The notes under the pieces were generated by a model. It made no database searches. It was not told where the DNA came from and saw only the letters and a list, made by a program, of their open reading frames with translations. The position numbers and the translations under genes were made by a program. Of a DNA stretch of 64,000 nucleotides, positions 52,746-60,558 are shown piece after piece. The DNA is from Lachnoclostridium edouardi (lineage in GTDB: Bacteria; Bacillota; Clostridia; Lachnospirales; Lachnospiraceae), in NCBI RefSeq assembly GCF_900240245.1, contig NZ_OESQ01000001.1, forward strand, positions 1,172,712-1,236,711. Reading direction: 5' to 3'. How positions within the stretch are numbered: position 1 is the first letter of the stretch; every line of letters starts with the position of its first letter.

Positions 52746-54475
52746 TATTTGACCTCGCTTTCGCTTCCTTCATCCAGCAGTGACTTACAAAGCTTAGTCA
52801 GGGTTGTTTTCGTCTCCGCTGTAGTTTCTCCCAACAATCCTGCAATTTCCTGGGCAACCATCATCTGCTTGTGAATTACCTTCTGAGCCAGATCAATGGT
52901 CTCCAGCTTCTTCTCGTAGTCCTCCCGCTCCTGCTCCTCTTCTTTTGTAATATCAATAAATGTGGCCAGAACTACATTTTCTTTGGCTATGTATACAATA
53001 TTTTGAAGAGTTGACAGCTGATACTCTGGATATGTTACCTTTTTTCCGTGAATGTTTTGGTGATTGTCAAACACCCATTGGAAATCTTCCGGGTCAATAA
53101 ATTCATATAAATACATTTGAAGGGCTTCCTGCCGCGTTTTTCCGAAATATTTTTCTCCTACTGCGGAATACTCCAAAATCTTCATCTCTGGGTCTACAAT
53201 TAATACTACATTAGGGGATGTTTCCATTACCAAATTGGCAAAGGATTCTGCTTTTTCATGCATAAATGGAATGCACATATTCAGCTCTGCTTTTTTCTGG
53301 AATACAGCGACCGCTTTGTCCCTGCATGTAGGATATCCGCAGGCGCCGCAGTTTAACTCATCCTCCGGTTTGTTTTTTCCTGTCATGTGAAGAATACTTT
53401 GAATTTCCTCTTCTGTAGGCTTCTGCTCTTTGGGAGAATGGTCCTCAAAGATTTTCTTAAAGGAAATTCCACTCATAGCTTCTTCTAAGTCGGAGTGGCC
53501 TGCCGGCTCTCTTTCAATGGTTTCCTCCATATCCAGCTTTACCCGGAACCTGGAAATGGTTTCGTCATTTACTGTAGGCCCTTTAATACAGCCTCCTGAA
53601 CACATATTCATTTCTATAAAGCAGCCTTTAATTTCGCCTCTCTGCATACTTTTACACAGATCTATACAGTTGCTGCTGCCATGTACGTAAAACTTTCTGT
53701 ATCCGTCCCCTCTGTCCTCTGTAGCCAGCACGGAATTTACCACCCCGTTTGTCACAGGGTACAAACGGTTTACTTTAGGGTCCAGCTGTTTAAACGGAAT
53801 ATCCTCGCATTCCTCCACCACAATATCTTCTTGATTCAGCCATTTTTGAATATCATTAAAGTTTAAAACTGCATCAATAGCCCCTTCGTCTCTAAAGTCC
53901 ATAGACTCCTGCTTTTTAGCAATACAGGGCCCTAAAAATACCACCTTTGCCTCCGGCATCTCCTTTTTTATCAGACGGCCGTGAGCTACCATAGGGGATA
54001 CTACTGGAGCCATATAAGGAATCAGCTCCGGATAATAAATCTCAATCAAACTGTTTACACTTGGACAGCAGGTAGTAATAATATTTTCCATGTCTCCCTT
54101 ATCCAGCAGCTTTACATATTCTGCCGTTACAACAGCAGCTCCCTCTGAGGTTTCTCTAACCTGGTCAAAGCCCAGCTTTTTCAGCGCACTGTTAATCTGT
54201 CCCGGAGTTTTATACTTCATCAGGCCGCGGTAGGAAGGCGCAATAGATACCACCACCTTCTCCCCTCTTTTAATAAATCCCTTTACAATCTCTAAATCGC
54301 TTACAAGGGTTTTGGCTGACTGAGGACAAATCTGGAGACAGTGGCCGCACAGAATACACTTGTCAGGCATAATTTCTGCTCTCTCATCTTTTATCATAAT
54401 CGCCTTAACGTCACAATAGCGAACACATTTATAGCAATGTTTACATTTTGTGGCCTTAAAGTCAATAATCCCCAT
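52745..54475 (-). CDS. hydS: Sensory [FeFe] hydrogenase with PAS domain (group C, HydS/HfsB-like)
   Basis: A 576-residue protein. It has two N-terminal [4Fe-4S] clusters (CKHCYKCVRYC and CILCGHCLQICP), then an H-cluster domain with variant motifs TTCCPSVN (L1), GPCIAKKQE (L2) and EMNMCSGGCIKGP (L3). A four-cysteine Fe-S (4Fe-4S_P) motif LNCGACGYPTC lies near residue 392. A PAS domain (about 430-525) and a helical tail follow. Group C hydrogenases are thought to sense H2 or redox state rather than produce H2. The coupling to a PP2C phosphatase supports a signalling role. Confidence 0.92.
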   Translation of the reverse strand: MGIIDFKATKCKHCYKCVRYCDVKAIMIKDERAEIMPDKCILCGHCLQICPQSAKTLVSDLEIVKGFIKRGEKVVVSIAPSYRGLMKYKTPGQINSALKKLGFDQVRETSEGAAVVTAEYVKLLDKGDMENIITTCCPSVNSLIEIYYPELIPYMAPVVSPMVAHGRLIKKEMPEAKVVFLGPCIAKKQESMDFRDEGAIDAVLNFNDIQKWLNQEDIVVEECEDIPFKQLDPKVNRLYPVTNGVVNSVLATEDRGDGYRKFYVHGSSNCIDLCKSMQRGEIKGCFIEMNMCSGGCIKGPTVNDETISRFRVKLDMEETIEREPAGHSDLEEAMSGISFKKIFEDHSPKEQKPTEEEIQSILHMTGKNKPEDELNCGACGYPTCRDKAVAVFQKKAELNMCIPFMHEKAESFANLVMETSPNVVLIVDPEMKILEYSAVGEKYFGKTRQEALQMYLYEFIDPEDFQWVFDNHQNIHGKKVTYPEYQLSTLQNIVYIAKENVVLATFIDITKEEEQEREDYEKKLETIDLAQKVIHKQMMVAQEIAGLLGETTAETKTTLTKLCKSLLDEGSESEVK

Positions 54476-54477
54476 TT

Positions 54478-54720
54478 TTATATCCTCCCCAGTATTTCCT
54501 TGTTAAAAAACTCCTCTGTTTCTTCTGGTTTTACAGAAAACAGCTGTTCCTCCACTGTAAGACAGACTCCATCCTTTACACAATTTCCGCTGCAGAACGC
54601 CCCGTTTAAATCTACTTTTTCCCCTAATCCATTAGATGTTACCAGCTCCTGAAGCTTTGCAATCACGTCCCTTGACCCCTTTAAATGACAGGCGCTTCCA
54701 ATACAAATAGTTACTCTCAT
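54478..54720 (-). CDS. Thioredoxin-fold [2Fe-2S] protein (NuoE-like domain)
   Basis: An 80-residue protein with the four cluster cysteines of the NuoE/thioredoxin-like ferredoxins: ICIGSACHLKG (C-x4-C near residues 6-11) and AFCSGNCVKDG (C-x3-C near 43-47). It lies two bases upstream of the sensory hydrogenase gene and begins the operon. It probably delivers electrons to one of the two hydrogenases downstream. Confidence 0.85.
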   Translation of the reverse strand: MRVTICIGSACHLKGSRDVIAKLQELVTSNGLGEKVDLNGAFCSGNCVKDGVCLTVEEQLFSVKPEETEEFFNKEILGRI

Positions 54721-54823
54721 TTTTAATACCTCCGCCTCTATATGTAAAAACCGATAGTTATTTTTATTATCTCATATTGTGATATTTTTATCAATTACTT
54801 TTTCGCAAATTATCCATAAAACA

Positions 54824-54871
54824 GCGGCAAACCGGCCTTCCTTATAAAAATCCTGGAAGCCGGTCTGCCGC
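54824..54871 (-). terminator. Terminator after the amidase gene
   Basis: A long stem (GCGGCA-x2-CCGGCC pairing with GCCGGTCTGCCGC, outer arms 54824 to 54871). A short T-run occurs on the minus strand (TGTTTT) and one on the plus strand (CTTTTT). Confidence 0.75.
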
Positions 54872-54895
54872 ATCTTTTTATCTCATTATTTATTT

Positions 54896-55780
54896 CTATT
54901 TTAAGGCTCCTTTTTCATCTGTCTGAAGGCAAATGCTTCCTTCAAACATACTGCCGTCCTCTGTTACCCGATACAGCTCATCCTTCCATACAACCCACTG
55001 GTCCTTTGCCATTGTTCCGTCTGGGTTTAAATAGTACCATTTATCGTCCGAAGCTGTTTTCCAGGTATTAGAAACCATCATTCCTGCACCGTCAAACCAA
55101 TACCAGTTATCTCCGTCTTTATACCAGTCGTTGATTACATAATTTCCCGTATCTCCTAAATAAAAACGCCATCCGCCGTCCTCTTCATACCAGCCTGACT
55201 TATTTGGCTGCTGACCAATATTATAGTAAAGAGCTATGGTATCTGCCTCCGCCTTTGCCAGGCGGTCTAAATTCTCGTCATTTAACATCCACTGAGCAAT
55301 TCTTTTATTTGTGTGGAAGGAATGCTCTAAAATAAGCCCCGGAGTTCCTACTGCAGCAGCTCCTCTTAACACTCCGTAATAATCTCCGTTCTGTCCTCTT
55401 CTGTGCTCAATTCTGGCAGCCTGGTTTGTCTCCATTACTACCTCTGCACACTGCGCCAGGGCCATGCTGATTCCGTCTGCACTGCCGTTAATTTCACAGT
55501 AAGCTACCGGATAATCTATTTTGTTGTTTACTTCAGCGCCAACTGCATTAGAGTGGTCTGAAATAAATAAATCGCATCCTTTAGAGGCGGCTCCTCTGTC
55601 ATATAGGCTTCGGTCCTTTTCCTGGTTTTCTCTTGTAGTGATTACTGCAATTCCATATGCTTCTAAATATTTTTTCTGAAGCAGATGAAGCTTCCACATA
55701 ACTTCCGACTCATAGTAACGGCTGTCTGCAGGACTTCTGTTATATTTACCGTAATGACCGGCATCTAAACAAATTTTCAT
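54896..55780 (-). CDS. N-acetylmuramoyl-L-alanine amidase with cell-wall-binding repeats
   Basis: A 294-residue Amidase_3 enzyme. Zinc ligands appear as LDAGHYG (His), RYYESEVMW (Glu) and FISDHSNA (His); the catalytic Glu is in LILEHSFHTNK. The C-terminal 100 residues contain aromatic repeats (GWYEEDGGWRFYL, DGDNWYWFDGAGMMV, DDKWYYLNPDGTM) of the choline- or cell-wall-binding type. There is no signal peptide at the chosen start (ATG 55780 after AAGGTGAA). It may be released by lysis or a holin, like a phage endolysin, but no phage genes adjoin it. Confidence 0.87.
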   Translation of the reverse strand: MKICLDAGHYGKYNRSPADSRYYESEVMWKLHLLQKKYLEAYGIAVITTRENQEKDRSLYDRGAASKGCDLFISDHSNAVGAEVNNKIDYPVAYCEINGSADGISMALAQCAEVVMETNQAARIEHRRGQNGDYYGVLRGAAAVGTPGLILEHSFHTNKRIAQWMLNDENLDRLAKAEADTIALYYNIGQQPNKSGWYEEDGGWRFYLGDTGNYVINDWYKDGDNWYWFDGAGMMVSNTWKTASDDKWYYLNPDGTMAKDQWVVWKDELYRVTEDGSMFEGSICLQTDEKGALK

Positions 55781-55882
55781 AGAATTCACCTTGTCCTTTT
55801 TTATTATCATATGCACAAAAAGGACAAAGTGCTACTGGCATGTCCAAGGTTTGCAAAACCTGTGGGTAAAAGCCTGCCTGCC

Positions 55883-56245
55883 TTACATAGGCGTCCCCAC
55901 CTCTATTAGATTTCCGTCCAGATCATAAAAGCGAATTACCTTCTGTCCCCAGCTGTGGGTTATAAGCCTGTTTACATATTTCACAGAAGGGTATAATCTC
56001 TCCAATTTTTCAGCAAAGGCCTCTATATTATGTTCTTCAAAATACAGCTCGCAGGAATTACTTTCCGGAACAACATTTTTTTCCAGAAACTTTTTCCAGA
56101 TTTTCTCCTCCTGAAGCACAAGACCTTCCGTTAAAATCATATTGCCATCATTGTCCAGCACCATATCAAGGCCAAACAGATCATGGTAAAACTGTCTGGA
56201 TTTCTCTATGTCCTTAACAACAATCAGAATGTTTTTTAGTTTCAT
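55883..56245 (-). CDS. VOC (glyoxalase/bleomycin-resistance fold) protein
   Basis: A 120-residue protein with the beta-alpha-beta-beta-beta repeat of the vicinal oxygen chelate fold: LKNILIVVKDIEKSRQFYHD, FGLDMVLDNDG, CELYFEEHNIEAF and IRFYDLDGNLIEVG. The histidine/glutamate ligands of glyoxalase I are only partly present, so the enzyme activity is unclear. The start was set at ATG 56245 (GGAGATG upstream), 38 codons inside the long frame. Confidence 0.85.
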   Translation of the reverse strand: MKLKNILIVVKDIEKSRQFYHDLFGLDMVLDNDGNMILTEGLVLQEEKIWKKFLEKNVVPESNSCELYFEEHNIEAFAEKLERLYPSVKYVNRLITHSWGQKVIRFYDLDGNLIEVGTPM

Positions 56246-56433
56246 TAATTTACATCTCCAATCCAATATTTTTTCCATGTTTTCAGCTGTCAATCGTACA
56301 CAAATTTCAAAATACGAAAACAGTTTTTCATTCTCCCACTTCCTGTAAAACTTCCCCATTTTCTATCATAATTTTATTATACAGAAGAAGCTTTCAAAAT
56401 ACAATGAAGCTTATGTATAATGTAACGTCATAG

Positions 56434-56601
56434 GCAGCCTTAAAAATAGTTTTGGAATTCAAGGAAAAATTAGAGAAATTTATAGATGTATGCTATAATT
56501 TTAGGGGATGCTCAGAAGAAGATATACAAAATGGCTATACAGCGGAAAGCTATTTGGAAATAATTTCAGAAAAGATATATGAATTTGCAAAGGAGAACTA
56601 A
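56434..56601 (+). pseudogene. C-terminal gene remnant
   Basis: An open frame of 55 codons with no in-frame ATG after the preceding TAG. It reads FKEKLEKFIDVCYNFRGC, then SEEDIQNGYTAESYLEIISE and KIYEFAKEN before TAA at 56599. The protein-like composition suggests the tail of a lost gene. Its final bases (AAGGAG) supply the ribosome binding site of the next gene. I do not recognise the family. Confidence 0.45.
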
Positions 56602-56602
56602 C

Positions 56603-56968
56603 ATGGAAATAAAAATAATTGAACATGACTTCTCAGTCTGTAAAGTTGCAGACTATTCTTTCGTTGATTTGGAAAAAGAATATTGCTTTATCGGCAAAAC
56701 AGATGAGGAAAGTTCATTAGTATGCATTACGAAAGCTGTTCCGCCTAATACAATAGAACGTGACGACGGGTGGAAAGCCTTTAGAATACAGGGAGTTTTG
56801 GATTTTTCCTTAATAGGCGTATTATCTCAAATATCAACCCTACTGGCAGAAAACAAAATTGGTATTTTTGCTATCTCAACCTTTAATACAGATTATATTT
56901 TGACCAAGCAGGATAATTATGATAAAGCAATTGATGTTTTGATTAAAGCAGGATATTGTATAGTTTAA
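56603..56968 (+). CDS. ACT-domain protein
   Basis: A 121-residue protein built from a pair of small ACT-like domains. Recognisable segments are CFIGKTDEESSLVCI, GWKAFRIQGVLDFSLIGVLS and EIGIFAISTFNTDYILT-like NKIGIFAISTFNTDYIL. This matches stand-alone ACT proteins related to the aspartokinase regulatory fold (CASTOR/ACT type), which bind amino acids. The start ATG 56603 follows AAGGAG. No target enzyme adjoins it. Confidence 0.85.
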   Translation: MEIKIIEHDFSVCKVADYSFVDLEKEYCFIGKTDEESSLVCITKAVPPNTIERDDGWKAFRIQGVLDFSLIGVLSQISTLLAENKIGIFAISTFNTDYILTKQDNYDKAIDVLIKAGYCIV

Positions 56969-57031
56969 CTACACAACTTCCAGTTTTTCGGCGAGATAAA
57001 ACAAGAGAGGAGCAGTTTGAGGAAAGGCAAA

Positions 57032-57595
57032 ATGGAGAAAAAGTTATCTGAAATGAGTTTAGAAGAATTATGGAAGCTATTTCCTATCTATTTAACAGAG
57101 CATCAGCCTTATTGGAAAAAATGGTACACTGATGAAACAAATTTTTTAAAAAGCAGACTTCCTAAAATAGAGAGAATCAGTCATATAGGATGCACAGCCA
57201 TTAGTTCTATTTGCGCAAAGCCAATTATTGATATTCTTGTAGAAATTTCAAAAGATTATAAGTTATCTGACTATAAAGAAGTAATTGTGAAAAGCGGCTA
57301 TATTTGCATGTCCGAGACTTCTGATAGAATTTCTTTTAACAAGGGGTATACAGAAAAAGGATTTGCCGAGAGGGTATTTCACCTACATCTAAGATATATT
57401 GGAGATAATGATGAGTTATATTTTAGAGATTATCTCATTGAGCATACTAATATTGCTGTGGAGTACGAGCGAATGAAATTAATATTATGGAAAAAATATG
57501 AATTTAATAGAGATGGTTATACAAATTCTAAAACAGATTTCATTCAAAAGTATACCGATAAAGCAAAGCTGAAATATGGTGATAGATATGATTAA
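57032..57595 (+). CDS. GrpB / UPF0157 family protein (nucleotidyltransferase-like)
   Basis: A 187-residue protein of the GrpB family: LGEMSLEELW-like LSEMSLEELWKLFPIYL at the N-terminus, HIGCTAISSICAKPIIDIL in the middle (usual form HIGSTAV), and HLRYIGDNDELYFRDYL. These proteins have a nucleotidyltransferase-like fold and no firm function. The start was set at ATG 57032, with AGGAAAGG upstream; a TTG at 57017 is less likely. Confidence 0.88.
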   Translation: MEKKLSEMSLEELWKLFPIYLTEHQPYWKKWYTDETNFLKSRLPKIERISHIGCTAISSICAKPIIDILVEISKDYKLSDYKEVIVKSGYICMSETSDRISFNKGYTEKGFAERVFHLHLRYIGDNDELYFRDYLIEHTNIAVEYERMKLILWKKYEFNRDGYTNSKTDFIQKYTDKAKLKYGDRYD

Positions 57596-57653
57596 TTAGT
57601 GTATCATTTGAAGCAGACCTTGAGCGCAGGATATATTATAATAATTCTGTACA

Positions 57654-58325
57654 TCAAAGGACTTCTGAAGTACAAAGTTTTGACAAAAGCTGCAAATCCA
57701 ATATTTCAATCTTATTCCGGCCAGTTGAGATAATATTCTTGCTTCTAAGTACTGAAAGTCCTCTTGTAAGCTGGACGCGGCTGATGCCCAATAGTGCTGC
57801 AAGCTCATCCTGTGTCATATCCAAAATCATGTTGGAGCCAACGGATTGATTCTCGTTCAGGAGGAAAAGTAAGTTACAAAGTTTTATAAGCGATGAATTA
57901 TACTCCTGGTGGATTGTCTCAAAGAGAAATCTGTTGATATAGGAGGCATACCAGTTCACGACAGCTTCGCTAAGTTCAGTATTATGCTGAAACATCAATC
58001 CAAATTGCTCTTTAGTGAATTCAAGGACTTTCATTTCAGATAGAGCAACTGTAGTTAAGGATAGTTCAATTTTGTAATTGTTCTGCCGATAGCCAGGGTA
58101 AACAGTACCTCCAGAATGAAAGCTGATGATTTTACGATTGCCCTCCTCATGGTCTGCATAGTGCATTGCAATTCCTGATACAATATAGTGAATTTTTTCA
58201 TAGGGACTGCCCGGTTTCCAAAGATATTCGCCTTCGTGAAATGTCCTTTCAGTATGGGGCTGTGATAGAAAATATGTATAAAATTGTTTAAAATCATTAG
58301 CGTAAAAGTAACGTGGTCTTAGCAT
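57654..58325 (-). CDS. Crp/Fnr-family transcription regulator
   Basis: A 223-residue regulator. The N-terminal cyclic-nucleotide-binding-like barrel (about 20-120) has FHEGEYLWKPGSPYEKIHYI. The C-terminal winged helix is MTQDELAALLGISRVQLTRGL. The Fnr iron-sulfur cysteines are absent and the cAMP-binding arginine signature is not clear, so the effector is unknown. Divergent from it lies a structured repeat and a broken Old-Yellow-Enzyme gene. Confidence 0.88.
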   Translation of the reverse strand: MLRPRYFYANDFKQFYTYFLSQPHTERTFHEGEYLWKPGSPYEKIHYIVSGIAMHYADHEEGNRKIISFHSGGTVYPGYRQNNYKIELSLTTVALSEMKVLEFTKEQFGLMFQHNTELSEAVVNWYASYINRFLFETIHQEYNSSLIKLCNLLFLLNENQSVGSNMILDMTQDELAALLGISRVQLTRGLSVLRSKNIISTGRNKIEILDLQLLSKLCTSEVL

Positions 58326-58351
58326 CAATATTATCTCCGATCTTGTTTATT

Positions 58352-58565
58352 TTTTATTGTTATGAGCGCTTAGTGCCTGTATTTTAGGCACTTACGTGGG
58401 ATACATGAAAAACAGTTTGCCAGGTCTTTCACGAGCATTACTGTTTTTTTATTTCACTCGTTCCTCGTTTCATAAAAACGGACGGGAACCCCAAACTTCG
58501 CTATGGCGAACTTTGGGTAACAAATAGTTTCGCGCTTTAGCGCTCAACTATTTTTTATTATATCA
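58352..58565 (+). repeat. Structured dispersed repeat, copy 2 (both modules)
   Basis: The longest copy. Module 1 (58352-58452) matches 26524-26624, with stem TGCCT/AGGCA around the same GTATTTT loop and terminator pair AAAAACAGT/ACTGTTTTTT. Module 2 (58444-58565) matches 49946-50062, with hairpin CCCAAACTTCGC..GCGAACTTTGGG and terminator stem AATAGTT..AACTATTTTTT. It lies just upstream of the plus-strand gene at 58624. Confidence 0.78.
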
Positions 58566-58623
58566 CCTATGTTGCATGAGTTTCAATGAAATGGTTGATA
58601 AAGTGCCAGAAAGGATATTTCCT

Positions 58624-59606
58624 ATGAGTAATATACATTTGTCTGAACCTATTATTATATGTGGCATAATATCAGAAACCATATAGTCGTTCCTCCTATG
58701 GCAAATTTTGCTTTAAGAAAGGGAAATAATCTGGTAAAGCCAAAACATTTACAATATTATACGGCATATGCAGTCGGAGGTGCAGGGTTAATTATCGTTG
58801 AAGCGTGTTCTGTCGTTGAAGCCCCAGATATTCTCTCTGTTTATGATGATTCCTGCATTCCTGGCATGAGTAGTCTTGCTGAAGCAATATCAACATCAGG
58901 GGCAGTTCCACTTGTTCAGCTTTTAGACGAGGGGATATTCGGGTCAGGCCGCATTGCTATAGAGAAGCTCAGTAAAGAGGAACTATTGAGCAGAAAAAAC
59001 CTGTTTTTAAAGGCAGCAGTTCGATGTATGAAAGCCGGATTTGCCGGAATTGAATTACACGCCGCTCATGGATTCTTTTTAAATCGGATTCTGGAAAATA
59101 ATTGGCGTACAGATGAATACGGCGGAGTTTTTGAAAACAGAGTACGACTTCTTAAAGAACTAATTGCAGAAATCAAGGAAGCCTGTGGGGAGAATTTTAT
59201 TGTGTCGGTTCGATTTGGAAATCCCAATTATAATGAATTAGTTAATACTGCGATGATAGTAGAACAGGCAGGCGGAGATTTGCTTGACGTCTCCACTGGA
59301 TGTTCAGAGTATGGGGAAATTCCAAAAGACTTTGAATTCGACAGTAAGATATATGCCGCTTCACTGGTAAAGAAAGTCGCGCATATTCCTGTCATCTGTG
59401 TGGGGAATATCACTACAGGACAGCAAGCTGAAACTATTCTGGAAAGGAGTTATGCAGATATGACAGCAATAGGGCGTGGGCATCTCTGTGATTCGGACTG
59501 GGGCAATAAGGCGATTGCTGGGATTATGCCGATTTTATGCAAAAATTGCCGTACTTGTATGTGGTATATAGATAATAAGAAATGCCCCGTAAACAAAAGA
59601 AAGTGA
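58624..59606 (+). pseudogene. Frameshifted Old-Yellow-Enzyme-family NADH:flavin oxidoreductase
   Basis: The natural start is ATG 58624 (ribosome binding site AGAAAGGA) reading MSNIHLSEPIII, then stopping at TAG 58686. The rest of the protein continues in another frame from about 58672: RNHIVVPPMANFALRKGNN to the end at 59606. Five rather than six bases separate the codons for Gly-Ile from Arg-Asn, so one base is missing. The body is a TIM-barrel flavoprotein with IELHAAHGFFLNRIL, NNWRTDEYGG, ENRVRLL and GRGHLCD. It ends with CKNCRTC. An ATG at 58659 could give 315 residues but has no ribosome binding site. Confidence 0.75.
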
Positions 59607-59706
59607 AATTCTCATAAAGTATAAGTGTAAAATTGTAGGCTTGTTGTAACAGCAGCGCCTGTCCAGTGATTTTCAAACTGGAACTAATTAATGAGGAGGA
59701 ATAGTT

Positions 59707-60558
59707 ATGAAAACAATTCGATTACTGTACCCGGACTATCTTAGCGGTGGATTGGATACTTATTATTTTGGAGCAAATCTGCTGGCGCACATTGTTCCAC
59801 AGAATGCAAACCAGCCTTTGCTAAAGGTGGAACTTGATCCGCCTGATGGTAAGAAACATAATGTTACTGATGGGGTTTATGCGAAAAAGGATGTACTTGC
59901 CGGAATAAAAAAAGCCAATGAAGTGCTTGCCTCCTCAGCTCCAGACAAAATTATTACTATCGGCGGAAATTGTATTGTGTCTTTTGCCCCTTTTGACTAT
60001 CTGCATAGTAAATATGAAAATATGGGTATTATCTGGATTGATGCACATCCTGACGTATCAACTGCCAAGGGCGGTTATCCCAACGCTCACGCTATGGTGT
60101 TAGGTTCTCTAATGGGAGGCGGAGATAGTTCTATTTCTGCTCTAATGAAAAGCCAAAAGTTTCAGCCCAATGAAATTTTGTATATAGGTCTGCAAGGTTT
60201 ACACGATTATCAGGCAAATTTCCTGGATAATATTGGTGTTGACTACCGTGTGCAGACAGAAACTTTTTTGTCTGAGGATGAAATCAGGCAGTTTGCAAGT
60301 CATTTTAACCATATTGCAGTTCATTTAGACATAGATGTGTTGGATGCTGCCCTTTTTCACTCCACCTACTTTGCAAATAAGGACTTGGTTGGCGACGGCA
60401 GCGGAAGTGGACGGATGACAATAGAACAATTATCTCACGTGCTGCGCTGCATAACGGAAAGCGCTGATGTTGTAGGACTTACCATCGCAGAATATCTTCC
60501 ATTTGACGAGGAGAAATTGCATAATATGCTTGCGGAAATTAACATTTTTAGAGAGTAA
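59707..60558 (+). CDS. Arginase/agmatinase-family protein with variant metal site
   Basis: A 283-residue ureohydrolase-fold protein. Metal-ligand segments are WIDAHPDVST (D-A-H-x-D) and VHLDIDVLDA (D-x-D). The first ligand motif, normally GGDHS, reads GGNCIVSF here, so the histidine is replaced by cysteine. Such variants occur in uncharacterised arginase-family proteins, and the substrate is unknown. Strong ribosome binding site GAGGAGG before ATG 59707. Its 3' end overlaps the reading frame of the integrase by 129 bases on the opposite strand. Confidence 0.82.
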   Translation: MKTIRLLYPDYLSGGLDTYYFGANLLAHIVPQNANQPLLKVELDPPDGKKHNVTDGVYAKKDVLAGIKKANEVLASSAPDKIITIGGNCIVSFAPFDYLHSKYENMGIIWIDAHPDVSTAKGGYPNAHAMVLGSLMGGGDSSISALMKSQKFQPNEILYIGLQGLHDYQANFLDNIGVDYRVQTETFLSEDEIRQFASHFNHIAVHLDIDVLDAALFHSTYFANKDLVGDGSGSGRMTIEQLSHVLRCITESADVVGLTIAEYLPFDEEKLHNMLAEINIFRE

